Positions 19,246-27,170 of a DNA stretch of 64,000 bases are shown piece after piece. The stretch comes from Streptomyces avermitilis MA-4680 = NBRC 14893 (GTDB lineage Bacteria; Actinomycetota; Actinomycetes; Streptomycetales; Streptomycetaceae): contig NC_003155.5 in NCBI RefSeq assembly GCF_000009765.2, forward strand, positions 2,046,001 through 2,110,000, written 5' to 3'. Each line of letters begins with the position of its first letter. Position 1 is the stretch's first letter. The translations under genes and the position numbers were made by a program. Under the pieces are notes generated by a model, which saw only the letters and a program-made list of their open reading frames with translations, had not been told where the DNA came from and made no database searches.

Positions 19246-19662
19246 TTGTCCACCGTCATCGAGCAGCCCGTAGAGGCCCGTCTCGTCGCCGCCGCGCCGC
19301 GGATGCCGAGCATTCCCGCCACGCTCCACTACGACCGGAGCGACCCGTTCGCGATCCGCATGACCTTCCCCGCCCCGGCGACGCTGGAGGGCGTGGAGGT
19401 CTGCTGGACCTTCGCGCGCGAGCTGCTCGCGTCCGGCATGGAGGAGCCTGTGGGCCACGGTGACGTCCGGGTGCGGCCGTACGGCTACGACCGCACCGTC
19501 CTGGAGTTCCACGCCCCGGAAGGCACCGCCGTGGTCCACGTCCGCTCGGGCGAGATCCGGCGCTTCCTGGAGCGCACGACGGAGCTGGTGCCGGTCGGCC
19601 TGGAGCATCTGCAGATCGATCTGGACCACGATCTGGCGGAACTGATGCGCGACGCGTGCTGA
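19246..19662 (+). CDS. ssgD: SsgA-like protein (SALP), SsgD-type
   Basis: A 138-residue protein of the streptomycete-specific SsgA family, which controls cell-wall remodelling and septum localisation during sporulation. The hallmark stretches LPATLHYDRSDPFA-like, GDVRVRPYG and HVRSGEIRRFLERT are present. It best fits SsgD, thought to affect lateral-wall integrity. The start is a TTG, chosen because GGGAG sits seven bases before it and no ATG or GTG precedes the conserved VIEQPV. It is monocistronic. Confidence 0.85.
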   Translation: MSTVIEQPVEARLVAAAPRMPSIPATLHYDRSDPFAIRMTFPAPATLEGVEVCWTFARELLASGMEEPVGHGDVRVRPYGYDRTVLEFHAPEGTAVVHVRSGEIRRFLERTTELVPVGLEHLQIDLDHDLAELMRDAC

Positions 19663-19922
19663 ACGCGTCCGCGCGAGCGAGTGGTTCGCCGCAGCGTCCG
19701 GCTCCGCGCTGACGCGGACGACGCCGGGGCGGCCGGTTTTCGGTCACGGTCGGCGCGCCCGGCCGGACCACAACATTCAGCGGGGTTCGTACCCCCGGCG
19801 AGCGCCTGCCCAGTCACCGGGTCGACGGCCCCGGTGACCAGCATCTCCGCGCTCAGGCGGTGAGGAAGGCGGACGGCTCTTACCCCTCCCCCTCACCCGA
19901 GGTCTTCGCCGCGGGCCGGCGC

Positions 19923-20603
19923 TCAGCTGCTCGTCGCGGCGCCCGACGTCGACGCCGCCGTGATCGCGACGATCATTGCCGTCCGCACCTCCTGGATGAC
20001 CTTCCGCAGTGCGGGTGCCGCCGCCCCGCCGCGTTCCGTCAGCTCCTCGACGCGGTCCTTGTACCGCTTGCGGTCCTTGGACGGCACCAGGGTGCGCAGT
20101 TCGGCCGCGGCGGCCAGGGCCACCAGGGCCGCGTCCCGGTCGGGGACCGCGGCTACGGGCAGCGGGCCCTCCAGCACCTGCCGGGCCTCGGCGCGCAGCG
20201 CCTGCACCGCGGGCACCCGCGCCAGCTCGTACTCCACGGAGGGGAAGAGCCCGAACACGCGTCTCTTCTCGGCGCGCAGATATCCGTCGGCGGCGAGCTG
20301 GGCGCGTACGGCGTCCAGCGTGACGCGGGCCCGCAGGGTCACCCAGGCCTTCCACTTGCGCGGCCGGGACTCCTCGACGAGTTCCATCAGCCCGTCGAGA
20401 ACGGGATCACCGGTACGGCCATCCGGGTCGGCCGGCGTGGCGATGCCGTCCACATCGGTGAGCAGACCGCGCTGCGCCAGCTCCGTGAGGGCACCGGCGC
20501 GGACCAGGTGATGGAGGTGAGTCTCGCCGCTGACCTTGAGTTTCGTCGTGTCCCAGGACAGCAGATAGAGCCGGGCCGGCAGTGAGAGCGAGCCGTCGGG
20601 CAC
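19923..20603 (-). CDS. GPP34 (GOLPH3/Vps74-like) family protein
   Basis: A 226-residue protein starting with the family's LPARLYLLSWDTTK, then a mostly helical fold with the KAWVTLRARVTLDAVRAQL segment typical of GPP34 proteins. In eukaryotes the fold binds phosphatidylinositol-4-phosphate at the Golgi. In actinobacteria the paralogues have no settled function. The GTG start follows GAGGAGG. It diverges from the ABC-F gene, and the two promoters share the 314-base gap 20604-20917. Confidence 0.8.
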   Translation of the reverse strand: MPDGSLSLPARLYLLSWDTTKLKVSGETHLHHLVRAGALTELAQRGLLTDVDGIATPADPDGRTGDPVLDGLMELVEESRPRKWKAWVTLRARVTLDAVRAQLAADGYLRAEKRRVFGLFPSVEYELARVPAVQALRAEARQVLEGPLPVAAVPDRDAALVALAAAAELRTLVPSKDRKRYKDRVEELTERGGAAAPALRKVIQEVRTAMIVAITAASTSGAATSS

Positions 20604-20643
20604 GGTGCCTCCTCGGTACTGGGCAGGGCCCACGTTAATTGCG

Positions 20644-20672
20644 TTGACAGCCCGCATACCCGCTCCTAGCGT
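20644..20672 (+). promoter_or_regulatory. Vegetative promoter of the ABC-F leader
   Basis: TTGACA at 20644-20649, a 17-base spacer, then TAGCGT at 20667-20672. This is a strong match to the Streptomyces housekeeping sigma consensus. Transcription should begin near 20679, giving a leader of about 240 nucleotides before the ABC-F start codon. Confidence 0.65.
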
Positions 20673-20709
20673 GTACACCGGTTCTGTTGCCGTCGATTGG
20701 AGAAGGACG

Positions 20710-20721
20710 TTGCTCGTCTGA
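20710..20721 (+). CDS. Three-codon upstream ORF (fMet-Leu-Val-stop) in the ABC-F leader
   Basis: TTG-CTC-GTC-TGA is preceded by GGAGAAGG at 20699-20706, with good spacing, about 30 bases from the predicted transcription start. A minimal uORF with its own ribosome site just inside the leader of an ABC-F gene is the arrangement used for antibiotic-sensing attenuation. A ribosome stalled on it would change folding of the RNA that follows. The call rests on the sequence arrangement only. Confidence 0.5.
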   Translation: MLV

Positions 20722-20917
20722 GGTCCTGAGACACCGCGTCACACCTCACTGACCGTGTGGTGTGCGCTGCGTGCGACCTCGGCATCCGAGCCGTCCTCCG
20801 GTACAGGGCTTTTCTCATGCCCTCCGCCGTGCTCCGGCTCATTCCCCGGGACCGTCGCCCCCCGCGGTGTCTCACACGCGTTGCCCATGACCACCTCGAG
20901 CAACCGCGAGGCACCGT
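20722..20917 (+). promoter_or_regulatory. Structured leader (candidate attenuator) of the ABC-F gene
   Basis: Four pairings are visible. (1) TGAGACACCGCG at 20727-20738 is perfectly complementary over 12 bases to 20863-20874 and starts right after the uORF, so a ribosome there would occlude the 5' arm. (2) CACACC/GGTGTG at 20740-20764. (3) CTCGG-CAT-CCGAG at 20778-20790 and AGGGC/GCCCT at 20805-20823. (4) CCTCG at 20894-20898 pairs with CGAGG at 20907-20911, hiding the GAGG Shine-Dalgarno (20908-20911) of the ABC-F gene. No U-run terminator is seen, so control may be mainly translational. Confidence 0.5.
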
Positions 20918-22537
20918 ATGACCGCATCCATCACCTGTACGTCCCTGTCCTTCGCCTGGCCCGACGGCACCGTCGTCTTCGACGACCTGCAAGCCACGTT
21001 CGGCCCCGGCAGGACCGGGCTCGTCGGCGTCAACGGATCAGGCAAGTCCACCCTGTTGAAACTGATCGCCGGACAGCTCTCCCCGGCCGACGGCACCGTC
21101 CGTGTCGCGGGCGAGGCCGGCTACCTCCCCCAGAACGTCGCCCTCGACACCGCCCTCCGGGTCGACGAGGCGCTCGGCATCGCCGCGACGCGCGCCGCGC
21201 TGCACGCCATCGAGGCGGGTGACGTGGCCGAGGAACACTTCACAGCGGTCGGTGACGACTGGGACGTGGAGGAGCGCGCCATCGCGACACTCGGCGAACT
21301 CGGGCTCGGCCACATCGAGTTGGACCGCACCATCGGCGAGGTGTCGGGCGGTGAGTCCGTCCTGCTGCGGCTGGCCGCGCTGCTGCTGCGCCGCCCGGAC
21401 GTGCTCCTGCTCGACGAGCCGACCAACAACCTCGACCTGTACGCGCGCCGCCGGCTGTACGCGGCCGTGGAGGCCTGGTCCGGGGTCATGGTCGTGGTCA
21501 GCCACGACCGCGAACTCCTGGAACTGGTCGACCAGATCGCGGATCTGCGCTCCGGGGAGGTCACCTGGTTCGGCGGCAACTTCTCCGCGTACGAGGAGGC
21601 GCTCGCCACCGAGCAGGAGGCGGCGGAGCGCATGGTGCGCGTCGCCGAGTCCGACCTGAAGAAGCAGAAGCGTGAACTGATCGACGCGCAGGTCAAGTTG
21701 GCCCGCCGCAAGAGGTACGGCCAGAAGATGTACGAGCAGAAGCGCGAGCCGAAGATCGTCATGGGGGCGCGCAAGCGGGCGGCCCAGGAGTCCGCGGGCA
21801 AGCACCGGATCCTGCACGAGGAGCGACTCACCGAGGCCCGGGAGCGCCTGGACGAGGCGGCCGAGGCGGTGCGGGACGACGACGAGATCCGCGTCGACCT
21901 GCCGTACACGGCCGTACCGCCGGGCCGCTCCGTGCTCACTCTCCAGGACCTGGAGTTGACGTACGGCGCCCGGGTGGACGGCGGCCTCGAACTGCGCGGT
22001 CCCGAACGGATCGCGCTGATCGGGCGCAATGGCGCGGGCAAGACGACGTTGCTGCGCACGATCGCGGGCGAGTTGCAGGCGGTGTCGGGTGAGGCGCGGG
22101 CCCATGTGCCGCTGCGGTTCCTGCCGCAACGCCTCGACGTTCTGGAGGACGAGCTGACGGTCGCCGAGAACGTGGCCCGGTTCGCGCCGGACGCCACGAA
22201 CAACCGCGTCCGGGCGCGGCTGGCCCGCTTCCTGTTCCGGGGCGCGCGAGCCGACCAACGGGCCGCGACCCTGTCGGGCGGCGAACGATTCCGGGCCACC
22301 CTCGCCGCGCTGATGCTCGCCGAGCCCGCCCCGCAGCTCCTGCTGCTGGACGAGCCGACGAACAACCTCGACATGGCGAGCGTCCGGCAGCTCACCACGG
22401 CTCTGGAGTCGTACGAGGGCGCGCTGATCGTGGCCAGCCATGACGTGCCGTTCCTCGAGTCGATCGGGATCACACGCTGGCTGCTGCTGGAGGGGAAGCT
22501 GAAGGACACGACGCCGGAGGAGGTGGGGATGGGCTGA
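20918..22537 (+). CDS. ABC-F family ATPase (ribosome-protection / ARE type)
   Basis: A 539-residue soluble twin-ATPase protein. Domain 1 has Walker A GVNGSGKST (about 37-45), signature VSGGES and Walker B LLLDEPTNNLD. A charged helical linker (about 225-310, rich in Lys, Arg and Glu) follows. Domain 2 has GRNGAGKTT, LSGGER and LLLDEPTNNLD. There are no membrane segments, so it is not an exporter. ABC-F proteins bind the ribosomal E site and either displace antibiotics (macrolides, lincosamides, pleuromutilins) or aid translation. The leader with a uORF argues for drug-inducible expression (inference). The ATG has GAGG six bases upstream within a hairpin. Confidence 0.9.
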   Translation: MTASITCTSLSFAWPDGTVVFDDLQATFGPGRTGLVGVNGSGKSTLLKLIAGQLSPADGTVRVAGEAGYLPQNVALDTALRVDEALGIAATRAALHAIEAGDVAEEHFTAVGDDWDVEERAIATLGELGLGHIELDRTIGEVSGGESVLLRLAALLLRRPDVLLLDEPTNNLDLYARRRLYAAVEAWSGVMVVVSHDRELLELVDQIADLRSGEVTWFGGNFSAYEEALATEQEAAERMVRVAESDLKKQKRELIDAQVKLARRKRYGQKMYEQKREPKIVMGARKRAAQESAGKHRILHEERLTEARERLDEAAEAVRDDDEIRVDLPYTAVPPGRSVLTLQDLELTYGARVDGGLELRGPERIALIGRNGAGKTTLLRTIAGELQAVSGEARAHVPLRFLPQRLDVLEDELTVAENVARFAPDATNNRVRARLARFLFRGARADQRAATLSGGERFRATLAALMLAEPAPQLLLLDEPTNNLDMASVRQLTTALESYEGALIVASHDVPFLESIGITRWLLLEGKLKDTTPEEVGMG

Positions 22538-22558
22538 GGGGGTGGGCCGAGGGATGGG

Positions 22559-22593
22559 CCGAGGGGGGCGCGCTTCCGCTCCCGCGCCCTCGG
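22559..22593 (+). terminator. Candidate terminator after the ABC-F gene
   Basis: CCGAGGG at 22559-22565 pairs with CCCTCGG at 22587-22593, with inner GC-rich pairing. It follows a 12-base tandem repeat (GTGGGCCGAGGG / ATGGGCCGAGGG). The remainder of the 22538-22820 gap is C-rich with short GTCGCAGGCCCC repeats and no gene. Confidence 0.4.
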
Positions 22594-22820
22594 CGCGCCC
22601 GCGGCCGTCCCGCTCCCGCGCCGCAGGCCCCCCGTCGCAGGCCCCCGTCACAGGCGCCCCGTCGCCGCCATGCCTGCCACCGCTGATGCCCACCTGCGGT
22701 TCCCGTGCGGCGGGGGGTGCAGGAGGCCGTCAGGACCCGTCACGGCCACCGGGACTGTTGTGCGGCGGGGGTCGCCCTGCATGATGGCGGCGTACCCCCT
22801 GCCGAGACGGAGACCCGCAC

Positions 22821-23597
22821 GTGCCCAGCAAGAAGGCCCTCATCCGCCGCCCCAGCCCCCGCCTCGCCGAAGGGCTGGTCACGCACATCGAGCGCGCGCA
22901 GGTCGATGTCGGCCTCGCGGTCGAGCAGTGGGAGGCGTATGCGGAGGCGCTGCGCACGCACGGCTGGGAGACCGTCGAGGTGGATCCGGCCGACGACTGC
23001 CCGGACTCGGTGTTCGTCGAGGACGCGGTGGTCATGTACCGCAATGTCGCCCTGATCACCCGCCCCGGCGCCGACTCCCGGCGCGGCGAGACCGCCGGCG
23101 TCGAGGAGGCCGTGGCCCGCCTGGGCTGCTCGGTGAACTGGATCTGGGAACCCGGCACCCTCGACGGCGGCGACGTCCTGAAGATCGGCGACACGATCTA
23201 CGTAGGCCGGGGCGGGCGCACCAACGCGGCCGGGGTCCAGCAGCTGCGCGCGGTCTTCGAGCCGCTCGGAGCCCAGGTCGTCGCCGTGCCCGTCAGCAAG
23301 GTGCTGCACCTGAAGTCCTCGGTCACCGCGCTGCCGGACGGCACGGTCATCGGTCACATCCCGCTCGTGGACAGGCCCGCGCTGTTCACTCGCTTCCTCT
23401 CGGTGCCGGAGGAGTCCGGCTCCCATGTGGTCCTGCTCGGCGGATCGAAGCTGCTGATGGCGGACAGCGCCCCGAAGACGGCGGACCTGCTCGCGGACCT
23501 CGGCCACGAGCCCGTCCTGGTTAACATCAGCGAGTACGAGAAACTCGAAGGCTGTGTGACATGTCTCTCGGTCCGGCTGAGGGAGCTGTACGCCTGA
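22821..23597 (+). CDS. Dimethylargininase (DDAH) / amidinotransferase-superfamily hydrolase
   Basis: A 258-residue enzyme of the guanidino-modifying superfamily, expected to hydrolyse N-omega-methylated arginine to citrulline and methylamines. Seen are the N-terminal LIRRPSP, the PGTLDGGDVL acid segment near residue 115, the catalytic His163 in VLHLKSS and the nucleophile Cys248 in VTCLSVRL. The length matches bacterial DDAH. The GTG start has GGAG eight bases upstream. Its metabolic context is unclear here. Arginine-derived metabolites or protein turnover are possible sources of substrate. Confidence 0.87.
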   Translation: MPSKKALIRRPSPRLAEGLVTHIERAQVDVGLAVEQWEAYAEALRTHGWETVEVDPADDCPDSVFVEDAVVMYRNVALITRPGADSRRGETAGVEEAVARLGCSVNWIWEPGTLDGGDVLKIGDTIYVGRGGRTNAAGVQQLRAVFEPLGAQVVAVPVSKVLHLKSSVTALPDGTVIGHIPLVDRPALFTRFLSVPEESGSHVVLLGGSKLLMADSAPKTADLLADLGHEPVLVNISEYEKLEGCVTCLSVRLRELYA

Positions 23598-23710
23598 CCC
23601 GGTTGATGTAACGCCGTTCCGGCCCCCGGACCTGCGGGTGCACCGGCGTCCGGCATGCGGGCGGTGTCCGTGGGGGAACCCTGCTGATCAGCAGTCTTTA
23701 CAGCGTGCTT

Positions 23711-23760
23711 AACCTACGGTCTCGTAACCTACGGATACGTAGCCTACGATGCCGTAGGTT
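23711..23760. promoter_or_regulatory. Operator-like repeat array before the desaturase gene
   Basis: Direct copies AACCTACGG at 23711-23719 and 23726-23734 and a variant AGCCTACGA at 23741-23749 recur every 15 bases. An inverted copy CCGTAGGTT follows at 23752-23760. The array ends 57 bases before the desaturase start, and a TTTACA -35-like patch (23697-23702) precedes it. It suggests cooperative binding of a dimeric repressor, probably TetR type and lipid-responsive (inference). A 14-base perfect palindrome CTGCTGATCAGCAG lies at 23681-23694, possibly the terminator of the dimethylargininase gene. Confidence 0.6.
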
Positions 23761-23817
23761 GCCGGGCCCGCCGCTCGTGGCCCCGCTCGCTGTACTTCAC
23801 GTCCCCCTGGAGCACCT

Positions 23818-24792
23818 GTGACGATCACCTCTCCCCACCTTGGCAGCACGTCCGACTGGACCGACGCTCGGCTGCTGTACGCGCTGGAGGAAGTGGTCGA
23901 GAACGAGTTGAACCGCCACCTGAAGGTCGCCAAGGACTGGATGCCGCACGACTACGTGCCCTGGAGTGACGCCCGCAACTTCCCCGGCCTCTTCGAGGAC
24001 GGCGAGGCGTGGGACAAGGAGCAGTCCAAGGTCACCGAGATCGGCCGCATCGCACTGGTGGTCAACCTTCTCACCGAGGACAACCTCCCCAGCTACCACC
24101 ACGAGATCGCCTCCCTCTTCGGCCGCGACGGCGCCTGGGGCACCTGGGTGCACCGCTGGACCGCGGAGGAGGGACGCCACGGCATCGTGATGCGCGACTA
24201 CCTGCTCGCCTCGCGCGCCGTGGACCCGGACAAGCTGGAAGCCTTCCGCATGTCGCACATGAGCGAGGGCTTCGAGTCGGACAACCGGCACTCGATGCTG
24301 CACTCCGTCGCGTACGTCGCCTTCCAGGAGCTGGCGACCCGCGTGTCCCACCGCAACACCGGTCACCAGTCGGGCGACCCGGTCTGCGACCGCATGCTGG
24401 CGCGCATCGCGACCGACGAGAACCTGCACATGGTCTTCTACCGCAACCTGCTGAAGGCGGCGTTCGAGCTCGCGCCCGACCTGACCATGCAGGCCGTGCG
24501 GGACGTCGTCGTCAACTTCCGCATGCCCGGCCACGGCATCCCCGGCTTCGAGCGCGCGGCCGCGCAGATGGCGATCGGCGAGGTCTACAACATGCGCATC
24601 CACCACGACGACGTGCTCCAGCCGGTGCTGCGCCACCTGAAGGTCCTGGAGATCGACGGCCTCAGCCCCGAGGGCCTGCACGCCCAGGAAGAGCTCGGCC
24701 TCTTCATGGGCGGGCTGGACACGGAGGCCCGGAAGTTCGACGAGAAGCTGGCGGCCCGCAAGGCGCGGATGGCGGCGCGAGCCGGCGCGTAG
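23818..24792 (+). CDS. Acyl-ACP desaturase (diiron, DesA-type)
   Basis: A 324-residue soluble fatty-acid desaturase that introduces a cis double bond into acyl-ACP with O2 and reduced ferredoxin. The two carboxylate-bridged diiron motifs are EEGRH (117-121) and DENLH (200-204), with further Glu residues in ENELNRH. The length and helical pattern fit the plant-type/mycobacterial DesA family. The GTG start follows GGAG by five bases. It is monocistronic, bounded by the repeat array upstream and a strong terminator downstream. It probably adjusts membrane fluidity. Confidence 0.9.
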   Translation: MTITSPHLGSTSDWTDARLLYALEEVVENELNRHLKVAKDWMPHDYVPWSDARNFPGLFEDGEAWDKEQSKVTEIGRIALVVNLLTEDNLPSYHHEIASLFGRDGAWGTWVHRWTAEEGRHGIVMRDYLLASRAVDPDKLEAFRMSHMSEGFESDNRHSMLHSVAYVAFQELATRVSHRNTGHQSGDPVCDRMLARIATDENLHMVFYRNLLKAAFELAPDLTMQAVRDVVVNFRMPGHGIPGFERAAAQMAIGEVYNMRIHHDDVLQPVLRHLKVLEIDGLSPEGLHAQEELGLFMGGLDTEARKFDEKLAARKARMAARAGA

Positions 24793-24821
24793 CCGCCTTC
24801 GGCGCCGGTTCAGGCGTCTTC

Positions 24822-24860
24822 AGCAGCGGGCCCGTGCCTCTGAGGCACGGGCCCGCTGCT
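24822..24860. terminator. Bidirectional terminator, 19-bp perfect stem
   Basis: AGCAGCGGGCCCGTGCCTC at 24822-24840 is followed after one base by its exact complement at 24842-24860. It sits between the convergent desaturase and unknown-protein genes and touches the latter's stop codon, so it should terminate both. Confidence 0.85.
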
Positions 24861-25630
24861 CATTCGTACGCCGTCAGCTGCTTGCGGGCCAGCGTGCGCA
24901 GGACACCGGGACCCAGCCCGCGGTGTCGGCGGACGGCGTGCCAGGCGGGAGTGAGCAGGAGACGCAGGAGCCGCCCGGGGGCGGCCACCGCGAAGTCGCC
25001 CAGGTGCTTGCGGAGTCGGGGTGGCATCGTTTCGGGGCCGAGGCGTTCGAGCAGGGCGCGTGCGCGCAACGGTTCGGCCGTGACGGTGGCGGCCACGGCG
25101 GGCGCGTACCGGCTCCACCAGGGGGCGCGCAGCGCCTCGGGGAGCGTGGCCAGCGCTTGTTCGGCCGCGTCGAGCACCGTGCGCGGGTGCCTGTTGGCGA
25201 GGGTCTTCCAGCCGGTGACGGCGTGGAAGAGGCCGGGCAGGAGCCGGGCAACGGTCTCCGGCGCGCAGCCCGGCAGCAGCCGCGCCGCCTCGGCGTCGCC
25301 CCAGTCGCGCCGCAGCCCGTCCGCCAGCCGGTCGGCAAGTGCCGTGCGGCGGCCCACGACTATCCCCCGCAGCAGATCACGGCATACGGCCTCGCAGGCG
25401 TCGCCGAGCGCCGACTCGTAGACGGTGTCGGGGACTTGGAGGCTGTCGGCGACGCGCAGGGCGTGGCCGCGCACGAAGGGCTCGGCGTCCGCGATGCGCT
25501 CCGCGATCCACTGGGTGCCCCGGGCGACGGACGCCGCGACCACCGCGATGCCCCGCTCATACGCACCGCGCGCCTCGAGCACGGGGCGCGGTGGGCTCAT
25601 GACCCGCACATGGAGGGCGAGTTCACGCAT
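24860..25630 (-). CDS. Protein of unknown function downstream of the WhiB-like gene
   Basis: A 256-residue, helix-rich, Arg/Ala/Leu-rich protein that I do not recognise. No signal peptide or clear membrane segment is visible. Candidate segments include ARGAYERGIAVVAAS and repeated hydrophobic-arginine helices (RLLPGLFHAVTG, LRKHLGDFAVAAPGRLLRLLL) that might associate with membranes. The ATG at 25630 is the first start after the WhiB-like stop 129 bases upstream, though no Shine-Dalgarno is clear and an ATG at 25600 is possible. Codon use is like its neighbours. Confidence 0.55.
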   Translation of the reverse strand: MRELALHVRVMSPPRPVLEARGAYERGIAVVAASVARGTQWIAERIADAEPFVRGHALRVADSLQVPDTVYESALGDACEAVCRDLLRGIVVGRRTALADRLADGLRRDWGDAEAARLLPGCAPETVARLLPGLFHAVTGWKTLANRHPRTVLDAAEQALATLPEALRAPWWSRYAPAVAATVTAEPLRARALLERLGPETMPPRLRKHLGDFAVAAPGRLLRLLLTPAWHAVRRHRGLGPGVLRTLARKQLTAYE

Positions 25631-25758
25631 GCGCCGCGGGTACGGCAGCGGAGCGAGAGCGCTGAGGAGACTGTCGGCCGTGTGGACCGGAGTGCCGGCC
25701 AGGCGGGGATTGTGCCTGCCGGGGGCCGTGCGGCGTACCGATTTCCCGGTGCGGGCGT

Positions 25759-26004
25759 TCAGCGCGGGTCGCGCCTGAGGCTCAGCCGTTCCTTCTCGGA
25801 GAGCCCGCCCCAGACCCCGAACCGCTCGTCGTTGGTGAGCGCGTATTCGAGGCAGGCGGAGCGGATCTCGCACAGGCCGCAGATGCGCTTCGCCTCCCGT
25901 ACGGAGCTCCCGGGTTCGGGAAAGAAGAAATCAGCCCCCGTCTGCGCGCACAGCGCCTCCTCCTGCCAGGCGATGTCGGGCGACGTGATCGTTTCGGTGT
26001 GCAT
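25759..26004 (-). CDS. WhiB-like (Wbl) iron-sulfur transcription factor
   Basis: An 81-residue Wbl protein. Four cysteines (ALCAQTG, then RICGLCEIRSAC) should hold a [4Fe-4S] cluster, followed by the GVWGG turn and a basic C-terminal tail for DNA contact. Wbl proteins bind the principal sigma factor and modulate development, redox or antibiotic responses. The ATG is chosen because it gives the standard length, although the frame is open for 53 more codons upstream. The unknown gene at 24860 follows on the same strand. The 26005-26295 gap to the divergent VOC gene shows no gene. Confidence 0.85.
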   Translation of the reverse strand: MHTETITSPDIAWQEEALCAQTGADFFFPEPGSSVREAKRICGLCEIRSACLEYALTNDERFGVWGGLSEKERLSLRRDPR

Positions 26005-26295
26005 GGGCGAGATCGTGCCGGGCGGCGAAAAACGTTCGATCAACGCGGGATCAACGTCGTGTTCCGGAGGCGGTGTCCGACCCCGTACGTGGCTGTCGCA
26101 GGCGTTGATGATGGTCCCGCCCGTCCCGGAAAACACGGCGGCGCGCGGAGTCGGCAGAAACACGGGAATTCCCGCTGCTCACCGAGCGTCATCACCCTCG
26201 TCCCGCAACCCCGCGGCGCGCTGCGGCGGCGATTGTCAGTGGGCGGTGCAAGACTCGGCAGTGCAGGCAACGGGACCCCTCAAAGGAGGGCAATC

Positions 26296-27087
26296 ATGCT
26301 CACCACCCGTTATGTCACCGGTGCTCCGAACTGGCTCGATGTCGGCACCCCCGACATCGACGGCGCCACGTCCTTCTACGGCGGCCTCTTCGGCTGGCAG
26401 TTCCAGTCGGCAGGGCCCGACGCCGGTGGATACGGCTTCTTCCAGCTCTCCGGCAAGACCGCCGCGGGCGGTATGCAGACGACTCCGGAACAGGGCCCGC
26501 CGTCCTGGACCGTGTACTTCCAGAGCCCCGACGCCGAGGCCACCGCGAAGGCGGCCGAGCAGGCCGGCGGACATGTGTTCCTGCCGCCCATGGACGTGAT
26601 GGGCCAGGGCCACATGGCGATCCTCGCCGACCAGGCGGGCGTGCCCTTCGGCGTCTGGCAGCCGGGCCGGAACAAGGGGCTGGACGTGGCCGGCGCCCCC
26701 GGATCGCTGTGCTGGATCGAGCTCTACACACCGGACATCGCGCGGGCCGCCGCGTTCTACGACAAGGTGTTCGGCTGGGAGACCTCGGCGGTGCCGTTCC
26801 CCGGCGGCACATACACCTGCATCAACCCGGCGGGTACGGAGCCGGAGGCCATGTTCGGCGGTGCGGTCCCGCTCCAGGACGACCCGACGGAGGCCGAGTC
26901 GGGTGCGTACTGGCTGCCGTACTTCGAGGTCGAGGACACGGACGCGACGGTCGCCGAGGCGCAGGAGCTGGGCGGCAAGGTCCGGATGCCCGCGACGGAC
27001 CTGGAAGGCGTGGGCCGGTTGGCCAAGCTCGCCGATCCGTACGGCGCGAGGTTCGCGGTGATCAAGAGCACGCCGCCGCAGGGCTGA
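26296..27087 (+). CDS. Two-domain VOC (glyoxalase/bleomycin-resistance fold) protein
   Basis: A 263-residue protein with two paired beta-alpha-beta-beta-beta modules, at about residues 10-130 and 145-260. Each starts with a PNWLDVGTPD- or CWIELYTPD-type strand and contains FYGGLFGW or FYDKVFGW. The family includes hydroxylases, glyoxalases and drug-binding proteins, and the exact reaction cannot be read from the sequence. The start is firmly set by AAAGGAGGG six bases before the ATG. It converges on the LacI gene across a hairpin. Confidence 0.82.
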   Translation: MLTTRYVTGAPNWLDVGTPDIDGATSFYGGLFGWQFQSAGPDAGGYGFFQLSGKTAAGGMQTTPEQGPPSWTVYFQSPDAEATAKAAEQAGGHVFLPPMDVMGQGHMAILADQAGVPFGVWQPGRNKGLDVAGAPGSLCWIELYTPDIARAAAFYDKVFGWETSAVPFPGGTYTCINPAGTEPEAMFGGAVPLQDDPTEAESGAYWLPYFEVEDTDATVAEAQELGGKVRMPATDLEGVGRLAKLADPYGARFAVIKSTPPQG

Positions 27088-27109
27088 ACCGAAGGCAGAC
27101 CGTCGCGTG

Positions 27110-27136
27110 CGGGCGTGGCCGTCCGGGCCACGCCCG
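27110..27136. terminator. Terminator hairpin between VOC and LacI genes
   Basis: CGGGCGTGGCC at 27110-27120 and GGCCACGCCCG at 27126-27136 form an 11-bp perfect stem with a five-base loop between two convergent genes. Confidence 0.7.
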
Positions 27137-27170
27137 GGAGCAGAGGTCCGCGTCCGCGCGCCGGCGATCC

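Noticed and set aside
20755..21222. Frame with an ATG at 20886 overlapping the ABC-F start
   Set aside because: After a few codons it is an Arg/Pro-rich out-of-frame reading of the ABC-F gene, and GAGG spacing favours the ATG at 20918.
22538..22820. Small gene in the C-rich gap before the dimethylargininase gene
   Set aside because: Open frames are short, Pro/Arg-rich and lack ribosome sites.
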